A DNA stretch of 64,000 bases from Lonicera japonica (taxonomy: Eukaryota; Streptophyta; Magnoliopsida; Dipsacales; Caprifoliaceae), in contig CM038465.1 of the NCBI GenBank assembly GCA_021464415.1, positions 82,618,919 through 82,682,918 of the forward strand. The letters are read 5' to 3'. A model generated the notes under the pieces. The model was not told where the DNA came from. It saw nothing but the letters and a program-made list of their open reading frames with translations, and made no database searches. Within the stretch, counting starts at the first letter, position 1, and the number at the start of each line of letters is the position of its first letter. Of the stretch, positions 34,101 through 46,329 are shown piece after piece. The position numbers were made by a program, and so were the translations under genes.

Positions 34101-35165
34101 TCTTGAATTGAGAAATATCTTAATGTTTAGTCCATGCATGTAAATAACAATTAGTTAACTTTATGCTTTTCTATAATTCATGATGAAATTATGTTATACA
34201 CTTCATATGGTGTTTAGATGTTGAAAGATAAACCATTTTTGTAGCAAATTTCTTAATCTTTCCTTTAAATTTTGATATAATTCAAAAGTTTGTTAAGTCA
34301 TGAAAATTATTAATGTAAAGAGGAATATTAAATAATAAGTGTTGGATATTTATACACCACATAAAGGAATTTGAATTGTAAGCTAACTATGGGTGAAACC
34401 ATGACATTGTAAATTGTTAGTTAAATATGAAATGATTTCTGCATAGTCTATTAAATGTTGAGATTATTTGCATCATAAGCATGAATTTACATCATAACTA
34501 TATTAACCTTGCTTCTCGACTATATCGTAGCTTTGTTATCTATCTCGATCCAGATGCGATATGAATTCTTATTTCTCTTTACAAGCTCATTGAGGTTTCT
34601 ATTATTATTTTGATATTATCCTCATAGAAGTTATTGGTTACATTATATTATCATATTTTTTGCAACATCTTGGTATATATGATATTATGATTATGATGGG
34701 GATTATATATGGGTAGTGCTTGCCGAGTAAAAATAAATAGGGCTCAGTGCCTTTGGGTGACAATGGCAAGTCACTACGGGTATATAATTGATAGCTTTCG
34801 GTATATTTTAAGGGAGCAAGTCAGCTCCACTGTATTATTCTTGCTCAGCACATCAGATATATCTTTTTAGGAGACGGATCGCCAGAGGTATTATTATTAA
34901 GGGTACGTAACATATGAAATTGCATTAACATTAGTATATGCATGCATTTGAATGAGTTTAATTACATCTTGAAATAACGCTATAATAAGAGTCGTGTTAA
35001 TGAATTATTTACACATTGATATTGTAAAGAGGTTTTGAAAATTGTATTCCTTTACCTAATACTAAGCATTAGGCTCACTCATTTTTCTAAATAATGTAGG
35101 TACAGATGAAGACAAGGACGCAAATGACGCAACAAGTTCTGGGATATCGTAGATGGCTCTGATAC
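34100..35165 (-). repeat. Reversed relic of the long gypsy-like LTR family
   Basis: Motif order matches the reverse complement of 9962-12731. The block 'gtgcttgccgagtaaaaata', the block 'gggctcagtgcctttgggtg' (34741-34760), and 'taggctcactcattttt...gtaggtaca' (35069-35104) each have counterparts there. The relic is much shorter and strongly diverged. Its ends are not clear. Confidence 0.6.
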
Positions 35166-35190
35166 TATTATGCTTTTATTGTAAATATTA

Positions 35191-35990
35191 GAGTAAACTA
35201 TCCCAATGGCCCGTAAAGTATTGGCATAGTGTCATTTTGACCCTTAAACTAAAAAGGCTCGCCTTTAACCCTTAAATGACTAGCTAGTGTTATTTTTGCC
35301 CTTCCGTCCAAATTTTCTATTAAGTTGGACGAAAACGTGGATTATTTTTGTCATTTCAATTATTTTTTTAGAAAAAATAAATTTAAATCCCAACTCAATA
35401 TTAAATATTGAATATTTTATACATAATATTATATATATATGTATGTATGTATGCGCGCATAACCACTATCTCCACCGGCGCCGACCATTCGACAGTGCCT
35501 CCGACGAATTGCCACGACCACTATTTCTTCTCCTTCCTCCCCATCTTCTCTATCATCTTAACTTTATTTTTCCATTCTCTATCTTTATGTGTATATATAT
35601 ATACAAATCACACTTACACATATCCTAAAATCATATTAAACCCAATTGATTTCAATCATTCAAAATCAAAATTAAAATTACATTTTATTTGGGTTAAACC
35701 TAGATAGAAAGTCAAAAGAATGTGAGATTCTAGGTGTATATACATATATATACACTACATAATAAAGTGGGAAGAGAAGATGAAATGGTGGTGGCGGGTG
35801 GTGGGATGGGATGGGATGGGATGGGATGGGATGGGATGGTGGGGTGGGCAGGAAAGGAGGTAGGGGTGGGGGTGGGAGTGATGGTGGTAGTGGCGGAGGT
35901 GGAGATGGTGGCTATACACACATACACGTATATATGTAGTATTAAGTGTAAAATATTCAATATTTAATAATGAGTTGTGGTTTATCATCA
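35191..35990. mobile_element. Truncated Mutator-like relic
   Basis: The left end AGAGTAAACTATCCCAATGG resembles the ends of the elements at 15476 and 26830. The interior has inverted repeats ('ctcaatattaaatattgaat' at 35395-35414, opposed to 35953-35975) and a (GGGAT)n tract at 35807-35839. No matching right terminus was found. Confidence 0.55.
35807..35839. repeat. (GGGAT)n microsatellite
   Basis: Six or so perfect GGGAT units lie inside a G-rich stretch on the plus strand. They produce false reading frames on both strands. Confidence 0.9.
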
Positions 35991-36830
35991 ATAAAGTCAA
36001 TCACATGATGAAATGTAACATTGTCGATACAACCTTAGCTACTCGTGTTGATAATAAAAAAATAACAAGGTGCCTTAATTAGAAATCTCTCTTCCCTTTA
36101 TCCTCTTTTTTTTTCAATCCAATTTTAAACACAAAAACCACTTTCTTATTTATTTCTTTTCTACTGTCTTTATTATTTCCTTATGCTAGAGAAAATTTAA
36201 TCATACATTGTTACTGCAATAACAATAAAAGTATCCAAGTGTGAAATGAAAACCCATCTACAACTCAAAGGAAAAATGTTTCAATTAAGTTCCATGTTAA
36301 TCATACTGTATTTATTGAATGTAAATATTATGCCGAGAAATCGTTGTTTTTAAAATCCAAAAGGATATATCTACTCCATTTCCAAATATTAGAATTAAAG
36401 TTATAGTTAAACAAGCGTACTCACTATGATCACTCAGATTTTTAATATGAAAAATGCTTTTCTTATAGGATATTCTTACAATCATGCATTATATGGGTCG
36501 TACTTTCGCAAGGTACAACTTATATAATACATGCCGATAAAAATATCTGGTAAAATTACCCAGTAAGTATAGTGCCAGTCAACTTTAACATACGCCTTAT
36601 CCATAATAAATTTTGCATGAGTTTGTAGCAAAGAGAAACGCTATCAGATAAAAATTAACCTCAAATCCGTTTATCCACTGCCACACATCAAACTAAAGCC
36701 CAAAAATAGAACTCCCATAAAATCCATTGCAACAATTGAAACCTCACAAATGATAACAGTCTTACTGTCCATTAAGACAAGCACTCACAATCATACAAGA
36801 AAAAACAACAATAGAGAGCCCTTATTTCAT
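35991..36830. other. Intergenic DNA and 3' flank of the kelch gene
   Basis: AT-rich DNA with no recognised gene. The last 100-200 bases are the likely 3' UTR of the minus-strand F-box/kelch gene. Confidence 0.4.
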
Positions 36831-36938
36831 TCAAGCCTTTATGGTGACACTGCACAAGCACAACCCTGATGGTTTTATCTCCGAAGTCTGCCACTCCGAT
36901 CCAGCCTTGGCATTGGGATCATATAAAAGGGTGCAGTT
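36831..36938 (-). pseudogene. Out-of-frame conserved C-terminal tail of the kelch gene
   Basis: The frame +1 to the upstream exon reads [19 protein letters not shown], then EIKPSGLCLCSVTIKA and TGA at 36833-36831. This matches what I recall as the normal C-terminus of the At1g67480 family. Dropping one T just before it would restore continuity, so one extra base has been gained, in the genome or in the assembly. Confidence 0.8.
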
Positions 36939-39708
36939 AGAGGGAGCCCTCCTCAAGCGAGAACAGTAAAAGTTTTCCCTTCAATACACCAAATCGAAAT
37001 CCGATGCTCAAGCTCCCAGTCACGGGAACTGATACCATTTCCCAAGAATTGTCCACCGGGTTAAAAATAGCAAGTTTTCGCTGATTCTTCCACTCCATAC
37101 AAAATAACTTATTCCCCAACACAGCATGAGAAGTGACCATTACGCACCCGTTTCTCATCTCACACCATTTGCGTGTCTCGGGGTTATAAATATCGACAAA
37201 CTTCGAGTTCCCAATTGTGAAACTCGATCTTCCTCCCATAATATATAGCTTTCCATCAATTCCACAACCAAAGCAGCCCCACCTTGGGCGTCTTAGACTC
37301 TCGATCAAAGTCCACTCGTCAGTATCTGGATTGTATACCTCAGCGGATGAGAGAGAGTCCCCATGTATTCCATGGCCACCAATGGCATAAACAAGGCCAT
37401 TAACTTCTGCGCAAGCAAAGTCGTACCGAGCAATATTCATGTTTGCCAATTTACTCCAGCTGCATTAATATAAGACATGTTAACGTCTAGCCAAAAAGAT
37501 GAGGTATTATCGATTTTTGACATGCTAATATATTGTTTTCATTTCGAAAGTGGGTATTGGTGTTTTGTATTGTAATATAAGAGCGCAAAATGTGCACTGA
37601 GATAATACGAGCGTTAAGTGACAATTGCAAGACCCAAATACTAGATTCATACAAACTTTAATTTAATACATTGAAGCAGCTAAATTGTGCTGATGAGGCC
37701 AGCAGAATTGGCTAAAAGTTTATTGAACAATCCATAAAGACCACTTAAATAGGCAACCTGTCAAATCTACCGGTCATAAATGGGAATTCCACTTGATTTT
37801 GAGGGAGTCAAGGTAATAGGGAAGGGAGCAGAATTATAATGAACATCTAATGAAATGTTTCTGAGCCATTTCTCAATCAAGAACGTTACAACAGTTGTGC
37901 AATAGGACCATCCAAGTTCCTACTGCACTATTTAAAAAAAAAAATTAGTATACAAAAAGTAATAACATGACATTTGTTATTTTAATTATTTTTTCAGAAG
38001 GAACGCTACTTATTTCAGAGGGGCAGTATAAGATTTAATATCCATATTTGACAATTTATTTGTCTAACACTGTGTTTGAATAAACAAGGAACGCAAAATA
38101 ATCTGGTCTAATTTTTTGTTATTTGATAATTAATGATTGAAACAACAGTCAAAGTACAACAAATAAAAAGGGTCCGGAGGTAGCTTAACGAATGGCTATA
38201 GCCCACAACCAAAGTATACCACCAGTCGTCTAAGTACAGGTGGAATAGCTCATTGTGGGGGGTGCAGAATGTGGCAGGGGCATTGGTGAGTCCAAAAGGC
38301 ATAACCACATCATCAAAGGCCCCTTTATTAGTAAGGTTGCTCGCTTCTCAAACAGGTCGTCTTTTGACTCATCTCCTTCCGCAATACGCACCTGATAGTA
38401 ACCCCAACCATAGATCCAACTTTGAGAAGTATCTAGCGCTTATTGATTATCGGGCGCTCAACATGAACAAAGTGCTCAACCATAGGGAACGAGCAGAATA
38501 AAAGTACTGAGTTAAGGGCTAGGTAAGTATCAGAAAACTTGGGTATGTTCTATCAGGGTGCTGAAACACGGAAGAATTGAAATCTTAGATCAAAACACTA
38601 TGCATGGATGGTATGAACTGCCTAAACAAGAATTCTTGAATAACAAACAACCAGTTCAGAAATTCACGACCAAGAAGTACTGGTTTCTTTTTCAGATAGG
38701 GCAAGCTCTTCTATTAAGGTTCATGGTTTCTCTCGGCTATATGGTTCATCCGAGGGAGAGATCGAGCCCCAAGAAATGTGAGTGGTCTCATCAATACACA
38801 AATGTATAACTCCCTAGGAATTTCAATTGCGCTCATATTCATCACTGTAGGCACTCGAGTGTAAGCATTCTTAACCATTAGACGATCTTTTATTTTTATT
38901 AATCTTCAAATTTATATACTTGCAATACGAGTACTGAGGTAGTCTAGTATAAATTATCTTAAGAATAAAAGTTATATTCAGTATTTTCTATATAAGTATA
39001 TATAATTATTCAATGATTTTTATATCACGTATTTTTTATATATAAATTATCACACTTACCAACCACAACCCATCCTCCTAGTAACCAGATAATGTACTGA
39101 AACTGTCATTCCCGAGAATTGCACCAACTTTTTTTTCTTTTTTGTAACTGGTTGTGGTTAGTAGAAACGAACCTGTTGAGATAAGAATCATACTGGTAAG
39201 CATCTGCCGAGGCAGATCCAGCCCCTTCGATCATTGGATAACCACCGATAACAATAAGCTTCCCATTTAGAACTATGAAGCCAAACCCAAATTTTGCGGG
39301 ACCAGGCATTGCAGGGACGAGATGCTGCCTACTTCCAAAAGAATCCAAAACCTCCCACTGGCACCCCTTGCCGCCTTCACTTTCCATAGTCAGCACATAG
39401 AGCCACTCATCAAGCATGCCAGCTAGTTTACGAACGGTGAAGAACTCTTTGCTTTTGATAAACGACCTCCATCGCTTAGAGACACCGCCCATTGTTGGGA
39501 AATTAGATCGAGGAACAAGAATAAGGCAGTGCTTTGCCACATCATCAGACAGCCCAGGCAAGATTGGGCTTTCAAAATCATCAGCACCCTCCGAAGTTAA
39601 ACATGACATTTTCTTCGAACAATTTGTCGAAGGATCTTGCTGGAACGAATTTGAGGAACTCAGGTTTGATCTTGTAATTCTAGTGGTTCCAAAAGCAGGG
39701 CCAAACAT
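36937..39708 (-). CDS. F-box/kelch-repeat protein (At1g67480-like), frameshifted 3' end
   Basis: F-box/kelch proteins are substrate receptors of SCF ubiquitin ligases. The two coding exons visible are 39708-39173 and 37459-36937, joined by a GT-AG intron of 1713 bases that splits a Ser codon. The product is about 352 residues. The F-box lies at about 47-95 ([20 protein letters not shown], then SKRWRSFI). Kelch motifs follow: [34 protein letters not shown] with [12 protein letters not shown], then [14 protein letters not shown] with [11 protein letters not shown]. The frame stops at TAA (36939-36937) just after [10 protein letters not shown]. In the next frame a conserved tail follows at once. 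An AG at about 39717 upstream of the ATG suggests a 5' UTR intron. Confidence 0.88.
38120..38820. other. Mosaic of foreign fragments inside the kelch intron
   Basis: On the minus strand (38308-38120) lies a gypsy reverse-transcriptase scrap, [13 protein letters not shown] followed by LYLDD. Next to it on the plus strand (about 38439-38470) is ALIDYRALN, another reverse-transcriptase motif in the opposite orientation. A plus-strand stretch at 38558-38809 reads [14 protein letters not shown] and beyond, and is open for 83 codons; I could not identify it. Rearranged fragments of this sort are frequent in plant mitochondrial DNA, so a nuclear insertion of organelle DNA is one possible origin. Confidence 0.5.
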
Positions 39709-41640
39709 GGCACGAACTAAGACAGTTGATAAAATAATTCCTCAAATCAAATATCAATGTAACAGAATCGCAGGATTTTAACTAGATAAATTCATGATAT
39801 CCTTCGTTCATAGGGATTTTACAAGACCAAGGAATGAAAGCTGTTGCAGTACATATCACTTGAGCTGTAAGAGCGGATGATTTTCTCTGTCTTTTGCAGG
39901 ATTCCATGCCAGTCGTTCTGTTCTTAGCGTAGTCCTTCTGGGTTGCTCTAACCAAGCTAATGCCAATTACTTCGGACTTGCCTGAATTGCGTCTTCCCCC
40001 AAACATTGCCCAAAAATCTGCATTCATTATCACAAAGTCGTAAGAATCAAATTCACAAAAACAGGACAATAACGAGAAGGTACCATAATCCGAAACGCAA
40101 AGAGTAAGAGCAATATATACCAGCTATGGCCATGAAATTTATGAGTTTAACCCCCCTTGGCTTCCATTTTGTCTTAGTGTTTCATGTCAAAAGAAAAAAG
40201 CTGCATCAAAATCCGAAGTAAAATGACAACGTATCAAGTTCAAACTCAAGGAATGCGTGCAGAAATTCAGTTTGAGTAGAAGGATAATTTTTGCAATATG
40301 GAACATGTGCCTTACTTAGATCAAGAACTTAATTTGCAGTAAACAAAACACCTATTCTTCAAAGATACCAATAAAATTATACAATCAAAGTCAAACACAT
40401 AATTATTTGTTGGTTTTATGCTATTGAGCATTGACGTTTCAATAAGGACAATTATTTAGACTATGGTTTTGGAGTGTCAATAACTTGTCTACCATACAAA
40501 TAGAAAAGTCTCATACAGTACATACTACATTCAGAGTGGCCGGCAATTATATATTTTTATTAATCAATTGAAAGTTGCTTTCCCACATGTTCAAACCAAA
40601 ACTTTTGAACAACAAAAAATGCAAATAATTAATCAAATAAGAAGAATGAAGTTCACCTACCCATCCCCACCAACTAACCAACCCAATATCATGGCAAAGT
40701 TCCAGACAGATCTAAATCCAAAATCCACTCTAGAATCATCATATCATATCATATATATTACAAGCTTGAATAGCAACAACATCATAAATCCAAGATGCAA
40801 TATCAATTACAAGATACCTATGCATGACATTATGATGAAATGAAAAGATTAAAGACTTAAAATCTTAACTAAAACAAGTACATAAACATACTAAAATTCA
40901 AATCAAACAAAAATGTATATATATATATATAGGCCGGTGAATTTGTAGGATGGAATAATAGATGTATAAGCTGTGGATTGACCCTCCATTTTATTTGGGA
41001 TCAATTATCCCTAAAAATTTGCCAAGAACCAAACAAAGTCTCGGCCAAAATGAGAAGGTGAGCTATTAATTTTCCAGACAAAGGGAAAAAACAAATTAAA
41101 TTTTAAATTGTACAAGTATACAAATTCTAAAAAAGTGCATTGAAACTAACCAACTGATGTTAATCGAACAAAATCAGGAAATGGCGATGTATATCCATCT
41201 TATCACAACCTAGAACCAAGATGATTAAAAAGAAGAAGAAGAAGAAGAAGAAGAAGATCAGGGGAATACAAGACTTGAAAAGCAAAAATTACCTGATAAA
41301 TTAAATTTGAAAGCTGTGAATCTGAGTTAGCACAAAGATATAATTATGTATGTGTGTATGATTTATATATATATTATGTGTGTGCGTCTAGAGTGAAGGT
41401 GGGATGTTGGGCTATCGTGGGCGAGGAATTCGGATATAAGAAAGACCAGAACTAGGCGCTTAAATGGATAGAATTGGATTGAAATAATCCCACCACCACT
41501 ACGACCAAGAAAATGTCGGCCCAGGGTCAAAGAGAGATTGGATAAGGAAATTGACAATGAATTAACTCTCTGTTTCTATCTCTATTTCTCTCCGTGTGTG
41601 TTTATGATTTTATTCCCTAAAATAAAATAAATAAATATTC
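39709..41640 (-). other. 5' leader region of the kelch gene, with introns
   Basis: Candidate non-coding exons lie at about 41580-41294 (donor GTAATT at 41293) and around 40030-39790. The latter carries an ATG and a 73-codon frame (MFGGRRNSGKS...) ending before the main start, which could be an upstream ORF. A (GAA)n run at 41231-41257 lies in the inferred intron. Splice choices here need transcript data. Confidence 0.4.
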
Positions 41641-41890
41641 GAAATATAGAGAAAGTCGATAAACATTTACATTTGGGTGCCAGTAAAGTAGCGCTTAATT
41701 TCTAGTTTCAACATTTATAAATATTTAAATTAGTTTTAACTTAAAAAATGTACCTTTAATTGAAGAACTTTAATAAGAAAACTAAACTAAATACAAACCC
41801 TAAAAACTCACTGAGAACCAAATTTTTCTTATATTTTCCTGTCACAAAATTGGTTCCAATATTTCTAATTCAGTACAAGAATTAATCATG

Positions 41891-42247
41891 TCACTCCCCC
41901 TGTTTGTTTGCTAAAATCTTGCAATTATTCGTTTTGTTATCATTCTTCATCAACACATTATTCATCTTCTTCTTGCTATAGATAGTCTTAGAGTTAACAT
42001 TTTCGACCCACAAGTCCAAATTACCATTTGAATATTCTTCTTTAGTCAAGGACTGCTCTTCAATTCCATCGAGATTTACAATGGCCAATTCTTGAATTCC
42101 AGCATTGTTAGTTTTCGTAGAGTAATCAAAATTAACTTTGGTCTTTGTACAATCCAAAGAATCACAATGAGTCATCATTAACTTAGTACAATTTGATAAA
42201 CAAAACTTTATACCAATTTTTTGGATCGTTACCTTCAAAAAGAACAT
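41891..42247 (-). CDS. Unrecognised open reading frame (118 codons)
   Basis: A single open frame from ATG (42247) to stop (41891). The product is hydrophilic and rich in Asn, Lys and Thr, with several Cys near the N-terminus and no membrane segment. I do not recognise a domain. It lies in transposon-rich DNA between the kelch promoter and a cluster of hAT elements. It may be a gene fragment or a chance frame. Confidence 0.25.
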   Translation of the reverse strand: MFFLKVTIQKIGIKFCLSNCTKLMMTHCDSLDCTKTKVNFDYSTKTNNAGIQELAIVNLDGIEEQSLTKEEYSNGNLDLWVENVNSKTIYSKKKMNNVLMKNDNKTNNCKILANKQGE

Positions 42248-42249
42248 CT

Positions 42250-43071
42250 TTAGGCAGGGACGAAGAAAGAGAAATGATGTGAAAGAGATTGAAAAAAGCA
42301 GATTTTTTTTTTTCAGGATGGCTGTAAACAGTACCTTCTTTTTTTTTTCTTTTTCTTTTTTTTTTTAAAAAAAATAAAATTTATGGTGCTCAAATGATTT
42401 GGGTGCCCTTACAAAATTAAAAATTAAATTTAAGTACTTAAAAGATTAGTGTTAAAACAAGATATTAAAGGTCCCTTTATCAACACCCTTTATCTTTACG
42501 GATTATTTATGCTTCTACCTGAGCTAATGAAAATTTGAGTTACTCGTGCGTCTCATGTGGATCACATATCTACTCTTTCTTTTTCCTTTTTTTTTCCGCT
42601 ACATAAGTTGTTGAGAAGTAGGGGTGCCACGGTCCAAATCCAGTTGGACCTTGCTCGATACAATATGGTGGATGGATTACTCTCTTACCTAAATTAATTG
42701 AATGAACTAATTTTATGAACTAACTAGCTAAAGTTTCAGCCTTTATTCAACACAATGGGCCCCGCCTTGCAATAACCCAAAGAAAAATGCAATCAATCTT
42801 CCGTTACAACAGTTGTGCGCAGGGAGGAGATGTGCACAATACTTGTACGTAGGAAGGATTATTTCTCTGATTCTCTCTCCCTCTTAAACTCAATACATTT
42901 TTAGGGTAATGATAATTTAGGATATTGTCAAAAATTAGAAAAATTGAACGATCAAATCGAACCGATCTGTTGTAATTTAAAAATTTTTGAACCAAAAAAA
43001 AAAAAACAAAATCAAAAACCAAAACCGATTGATTAAAGTTGGTTTAGGTTCGCAGCTCGGGTTACCCAAAG
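42250..43071. other. AT-rich intergenic DNA and outer hAT-like fragment
   Basis: There are poly-T runs at 42306-42370. From about 42940, 'gatcgaaccgatctg' and 'aaaaccgattgattaaag' resemble hAT-family interior sequence. This suggests that the element at 43072-43775 landed in an older relative. Confidence 0.4.
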
Positions 43072-43775
43072 TAGGGGTGTTAAGGCCAATCCGAAAACTG
43101 ACCGAACCAATTCGGACCGATTTGAAAAAAACTAAAAACGAAAACGAAAAAACCGAACAGAAACCGAAAAGTTTGGTTTGGGTTTAGGGCAAGGTAGTCC
43201 AAAACCGAACAGAACTGAATATGTATAAGAAAAAAAATGTTAATATATACTTTAAGGACACACGTTAATTATAGTATAATACAAAAAAGATGGCATTTTA
43301 TAATAATATATTCATTATTAATTGAATATTATCATAATCTTAAAAAAAATCATTAATGTGTGCCCTTATTATTCAATTAACTACAAAATGCTAATTTTTT
43401 TTATCACATACATGATGGCAAGATAATTCATTATTTTATTTAATGTATTTTATTCTTGTAAATGTACAAATAAAATAGTTACTAAATAGAAAACATGGAA
43501 TCTATATGTTTGCTCCTTATTTCTAAAAGACCATTGACTTTAATTTGAATATGAACCATTCTTACATTATTATATTAAATTGATTTAGAAAAAAGAAAAT
43601 AAAAAAGAATCCATATGTCAAAATCGAATAAAACCGAACCAAAAAGTTTAGTTCGAGTTTGGGTTTCCAAGATTTAAAAACACAACTAAACCGAAATTGA
43701 ATTTTTACATTTGATTTAAGTTTGGGATACCTTAGTTTCTATCCCGATTTTCGACCGAAACTAAAAACATCCCTA
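43072..43775. mobile_element. hAT-like element (704 bp), related to 33024-33807
   Basis: It starts TAGGGGTGTTAAGGCCAATC and ends AAAAACATCCCTA. It is flanked by a perfect 8-bp duplication ACCCAAAG (43064-43071 and 43776-43783). The first 20 bases match the reverse complement of the right end of 33024-33807. No coding capacity is present. Confidence 0.88.
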
Positions 43776-44763
43776 ACCCAAAGTGGACCGAAACCAACCG
43801 AATCTCTTATAAAAAATAAATTGTGCTAACTTAACGTTGACAAAAGTTTCAAATTTGGCTCTCAGTATGTTCAGTTCTTCGTCACTTTTTTTCGCCACTT
43901 GCCGGCTGCTCCTCCGCGTTTCTCTCTATATATTTCTCTCACACATGAGCACAGCACTTTATATCTTTCTCTCACACTCATACTTTCTTAGCCGTCGTCG
44001 CTTTCTCTTTCACTTCGCCGTTAGTCTCGTAGACTTCAGGTAAGGTACGACCTCAATTGTTTTCTCTAGCTAAAATTTTAATTGGGTTTTGCGTGAAAAG
44101 ATGGTTCACTCCATCTACATTATCTCTATTGTTCTTTTTTTTTTCCTTTGCCTGAATAATTATTATTTTTCCAAGAAAGGCTGTGATGATGATAAGACAT
44201 TTCACAATGGATTTGGTTCCTTTTCTAGAGTCTATTTGTATTTTGGTACCCAAAGGTTTGGATCTCATTTGCGATTGAAAAATGAGGCTTAATTACAGAG
44301 AGATTAGGGAGTTTTCAAACGGTGGTTGCCCTTCTCTGTTAAAAAATGAATGATTGTAAAAACATCATTTCATTTGGAGATGATGATTTTGATAGTTTTA
44401 CATAATCATAACAGCCTATTTACCACTTTCTTTGTTTGAGATTGTGTGTATGTATATATATAGGAAATAAAGTAAATAATAATACAGATCTGTGCGTCAG
44501 ATTAAATGGATTTTGGTTACTCTGGAGTTGGATTATCCATATTTCTACCTAAATTATGCTACCCATTTTTGAATTGTTTTGAAGATGTAAATGTTTTAAC
44601 TAAAGTTTTAACAATATAAAAAAAATAATGAGAGCGGACTAGATTGAAACCGAATAATTTGGGGAGGGTTTGGGTTCCATAGGTATGAAAATTGAACTAT
44701 AAAGTTTGGGGAGGATTTGGGGTACTCCAATCTCTACCCTAACCGAAACCGAAAACACCTCTA
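43776..44763. other. Exon-like segment followed by another hAT right end
   Basis: A pyrimidine-rich stretch at 43837-44043 is open for 68 codons and ends at ACTTCAG|GTAAGG, a strong splice donor. It looks like a leader exon of a gene but has no visible partner exon. At 44640-44763 a hAT end of the same family follows ('ccgaaaacacctcta'). The segment may be promoter/leader DNA of an autonomous hAT element, or captured host sequence. Confidence 0.35.
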
Positions 44764-46321
44764 AATAATTACGCTCACTTTTTTTTATTGTAAAAATCTT
44801 CCGATGACTAACACTCCACTATTACTCATAATTTATCACTACCGCCCCTTAATACATTAATTAAGATTAATTATATATTATTTAAAATCTAACTTAATTA
44901 ATATTAAAACATAATATTCATCATTTCTCCATCTCTATCTACACTACCACCATCCTTCGCCTTACCCCGCCCCCTCCCCCTCTGCTTCCACTCCTCCCCT
45001 ACCCATTTCCATCTCATTTTCCACCATCAACGCGCACGTACCACACACATACATACATACACACACACATATATTCACATACACAAGTTATGTCAGATGC
45101 CATGAGCTGTGTTAGGCTTTCAAATTTCATATTTTACCCCTGCGATCTCTTTTGTCATTAAAAAAATGGGTGTAACTAACATTCCTCCTATTTTTTTTAA
45201 TTAAAAACACATCTCAACATTTTTTTATTATAAACACCCCATCACCTAACCCTCACTTATCTAATTTACCCAATGGTTATAAACATTAACTTATCCAAAT
45301 ATTAATAAACCAATCTAACATTAATCCAACTAATCAAACCCATCTCTCTCATTCCCCCATCTTCATCATCACATACCTCTTGCATCAAGTAAAATGATAG
45401 AGGGGGAGAAGAAAGACTTGGTTCTTTATTATTTGAGCTCCTAAAATCAAAAAATTGTAACTAAATCGAAGTACAAACTTAATTAGTGGGTAGTTTAAAA
45501 CTTGGATTATAATAGAAAAGAAGCATTGTACTTTAGATGGTGGAGAAAGAAGAAATTCAAAAGATTGTTAGTAACATTCCACTCCAAGATGAAGCCACAG
45601 AGGTGTTGTAGTTGTTATTATTGATGTATTAATGTGTATATAATCTTTCACTCACCATTCTCCGTTATTCAAATTAAAACAAATATGTAATCCTCAAAAC
45701 ATAGTACAAAACGGGTTCTGTCTAAGCCTTACTCGATATATATATAAGGAGAATAAGTCAGCTACAACTCTCCCCAAGTAAGGCAAGCATGTACCCACAC
45801 ACTCACCCCAAGAGAATCGAGTTTATAATAAGCTACTCTCCTAAAGTAAATCGAGCCAGCATTAACTTTGTATATAATTTCAAGATTTATCACTTCAAAC
45901 TAGCATATAGGGAAAGATATCAATGTTTGAAAATATTGATTTCACGGCAATACAATTACAATCACACTGTCAACGTACAACTGTGTAATTGTGTTCTTAT
46001 AAAAAACATGAAATCTAACTTTCTTTCCCCACGCCAAGCGGCCAATGGAGGGTAATAAAGTTAGTATTATCTGCCTTACGCTTGTTTACGGTAACCACTT
46101 TGTTAGCATCACCTTGAAGAGTAATGTCTCGCTTCCCAACGTTGCTAGCATGTGGAATGTACTTCGACCTATTGAGGCAACTGTTTAGGAGCAACTTTTC
46201 ACCGATAGACTTCAATTTTACAAAGAATGATATATGATTGTCCCTAGAACAAAAGACTCACCAATCATAATTAAATGATTAATGATTGCTCGAGCTTTTG
46301 TTCTTTTTTGTTATGCGTATA
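44764..46321. other. AT-rich repeat-derived DNA, no recognised gene
   Basis: It includes 'gggtgtaactaacattcctcc'-type motif near 45164 shared with other sites in the window, a CACACA/ATAC run at 45036-45070, and C-rich patches near 44960-45010. A 66-codon minus-strand frame at 46215-46015 is unrecognised. Confidence 0.35.
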
Positions 46322-46329
46322 TGTTGTAT

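Noticed and set aside
35191..36330. A 9-bp duplication TAAATATTA flanking the relic at 35191 (second copy near 36321)
   Set aside because: The second copy is not preceded by the expected inverted terminus, and the motif is AT-only and common here.
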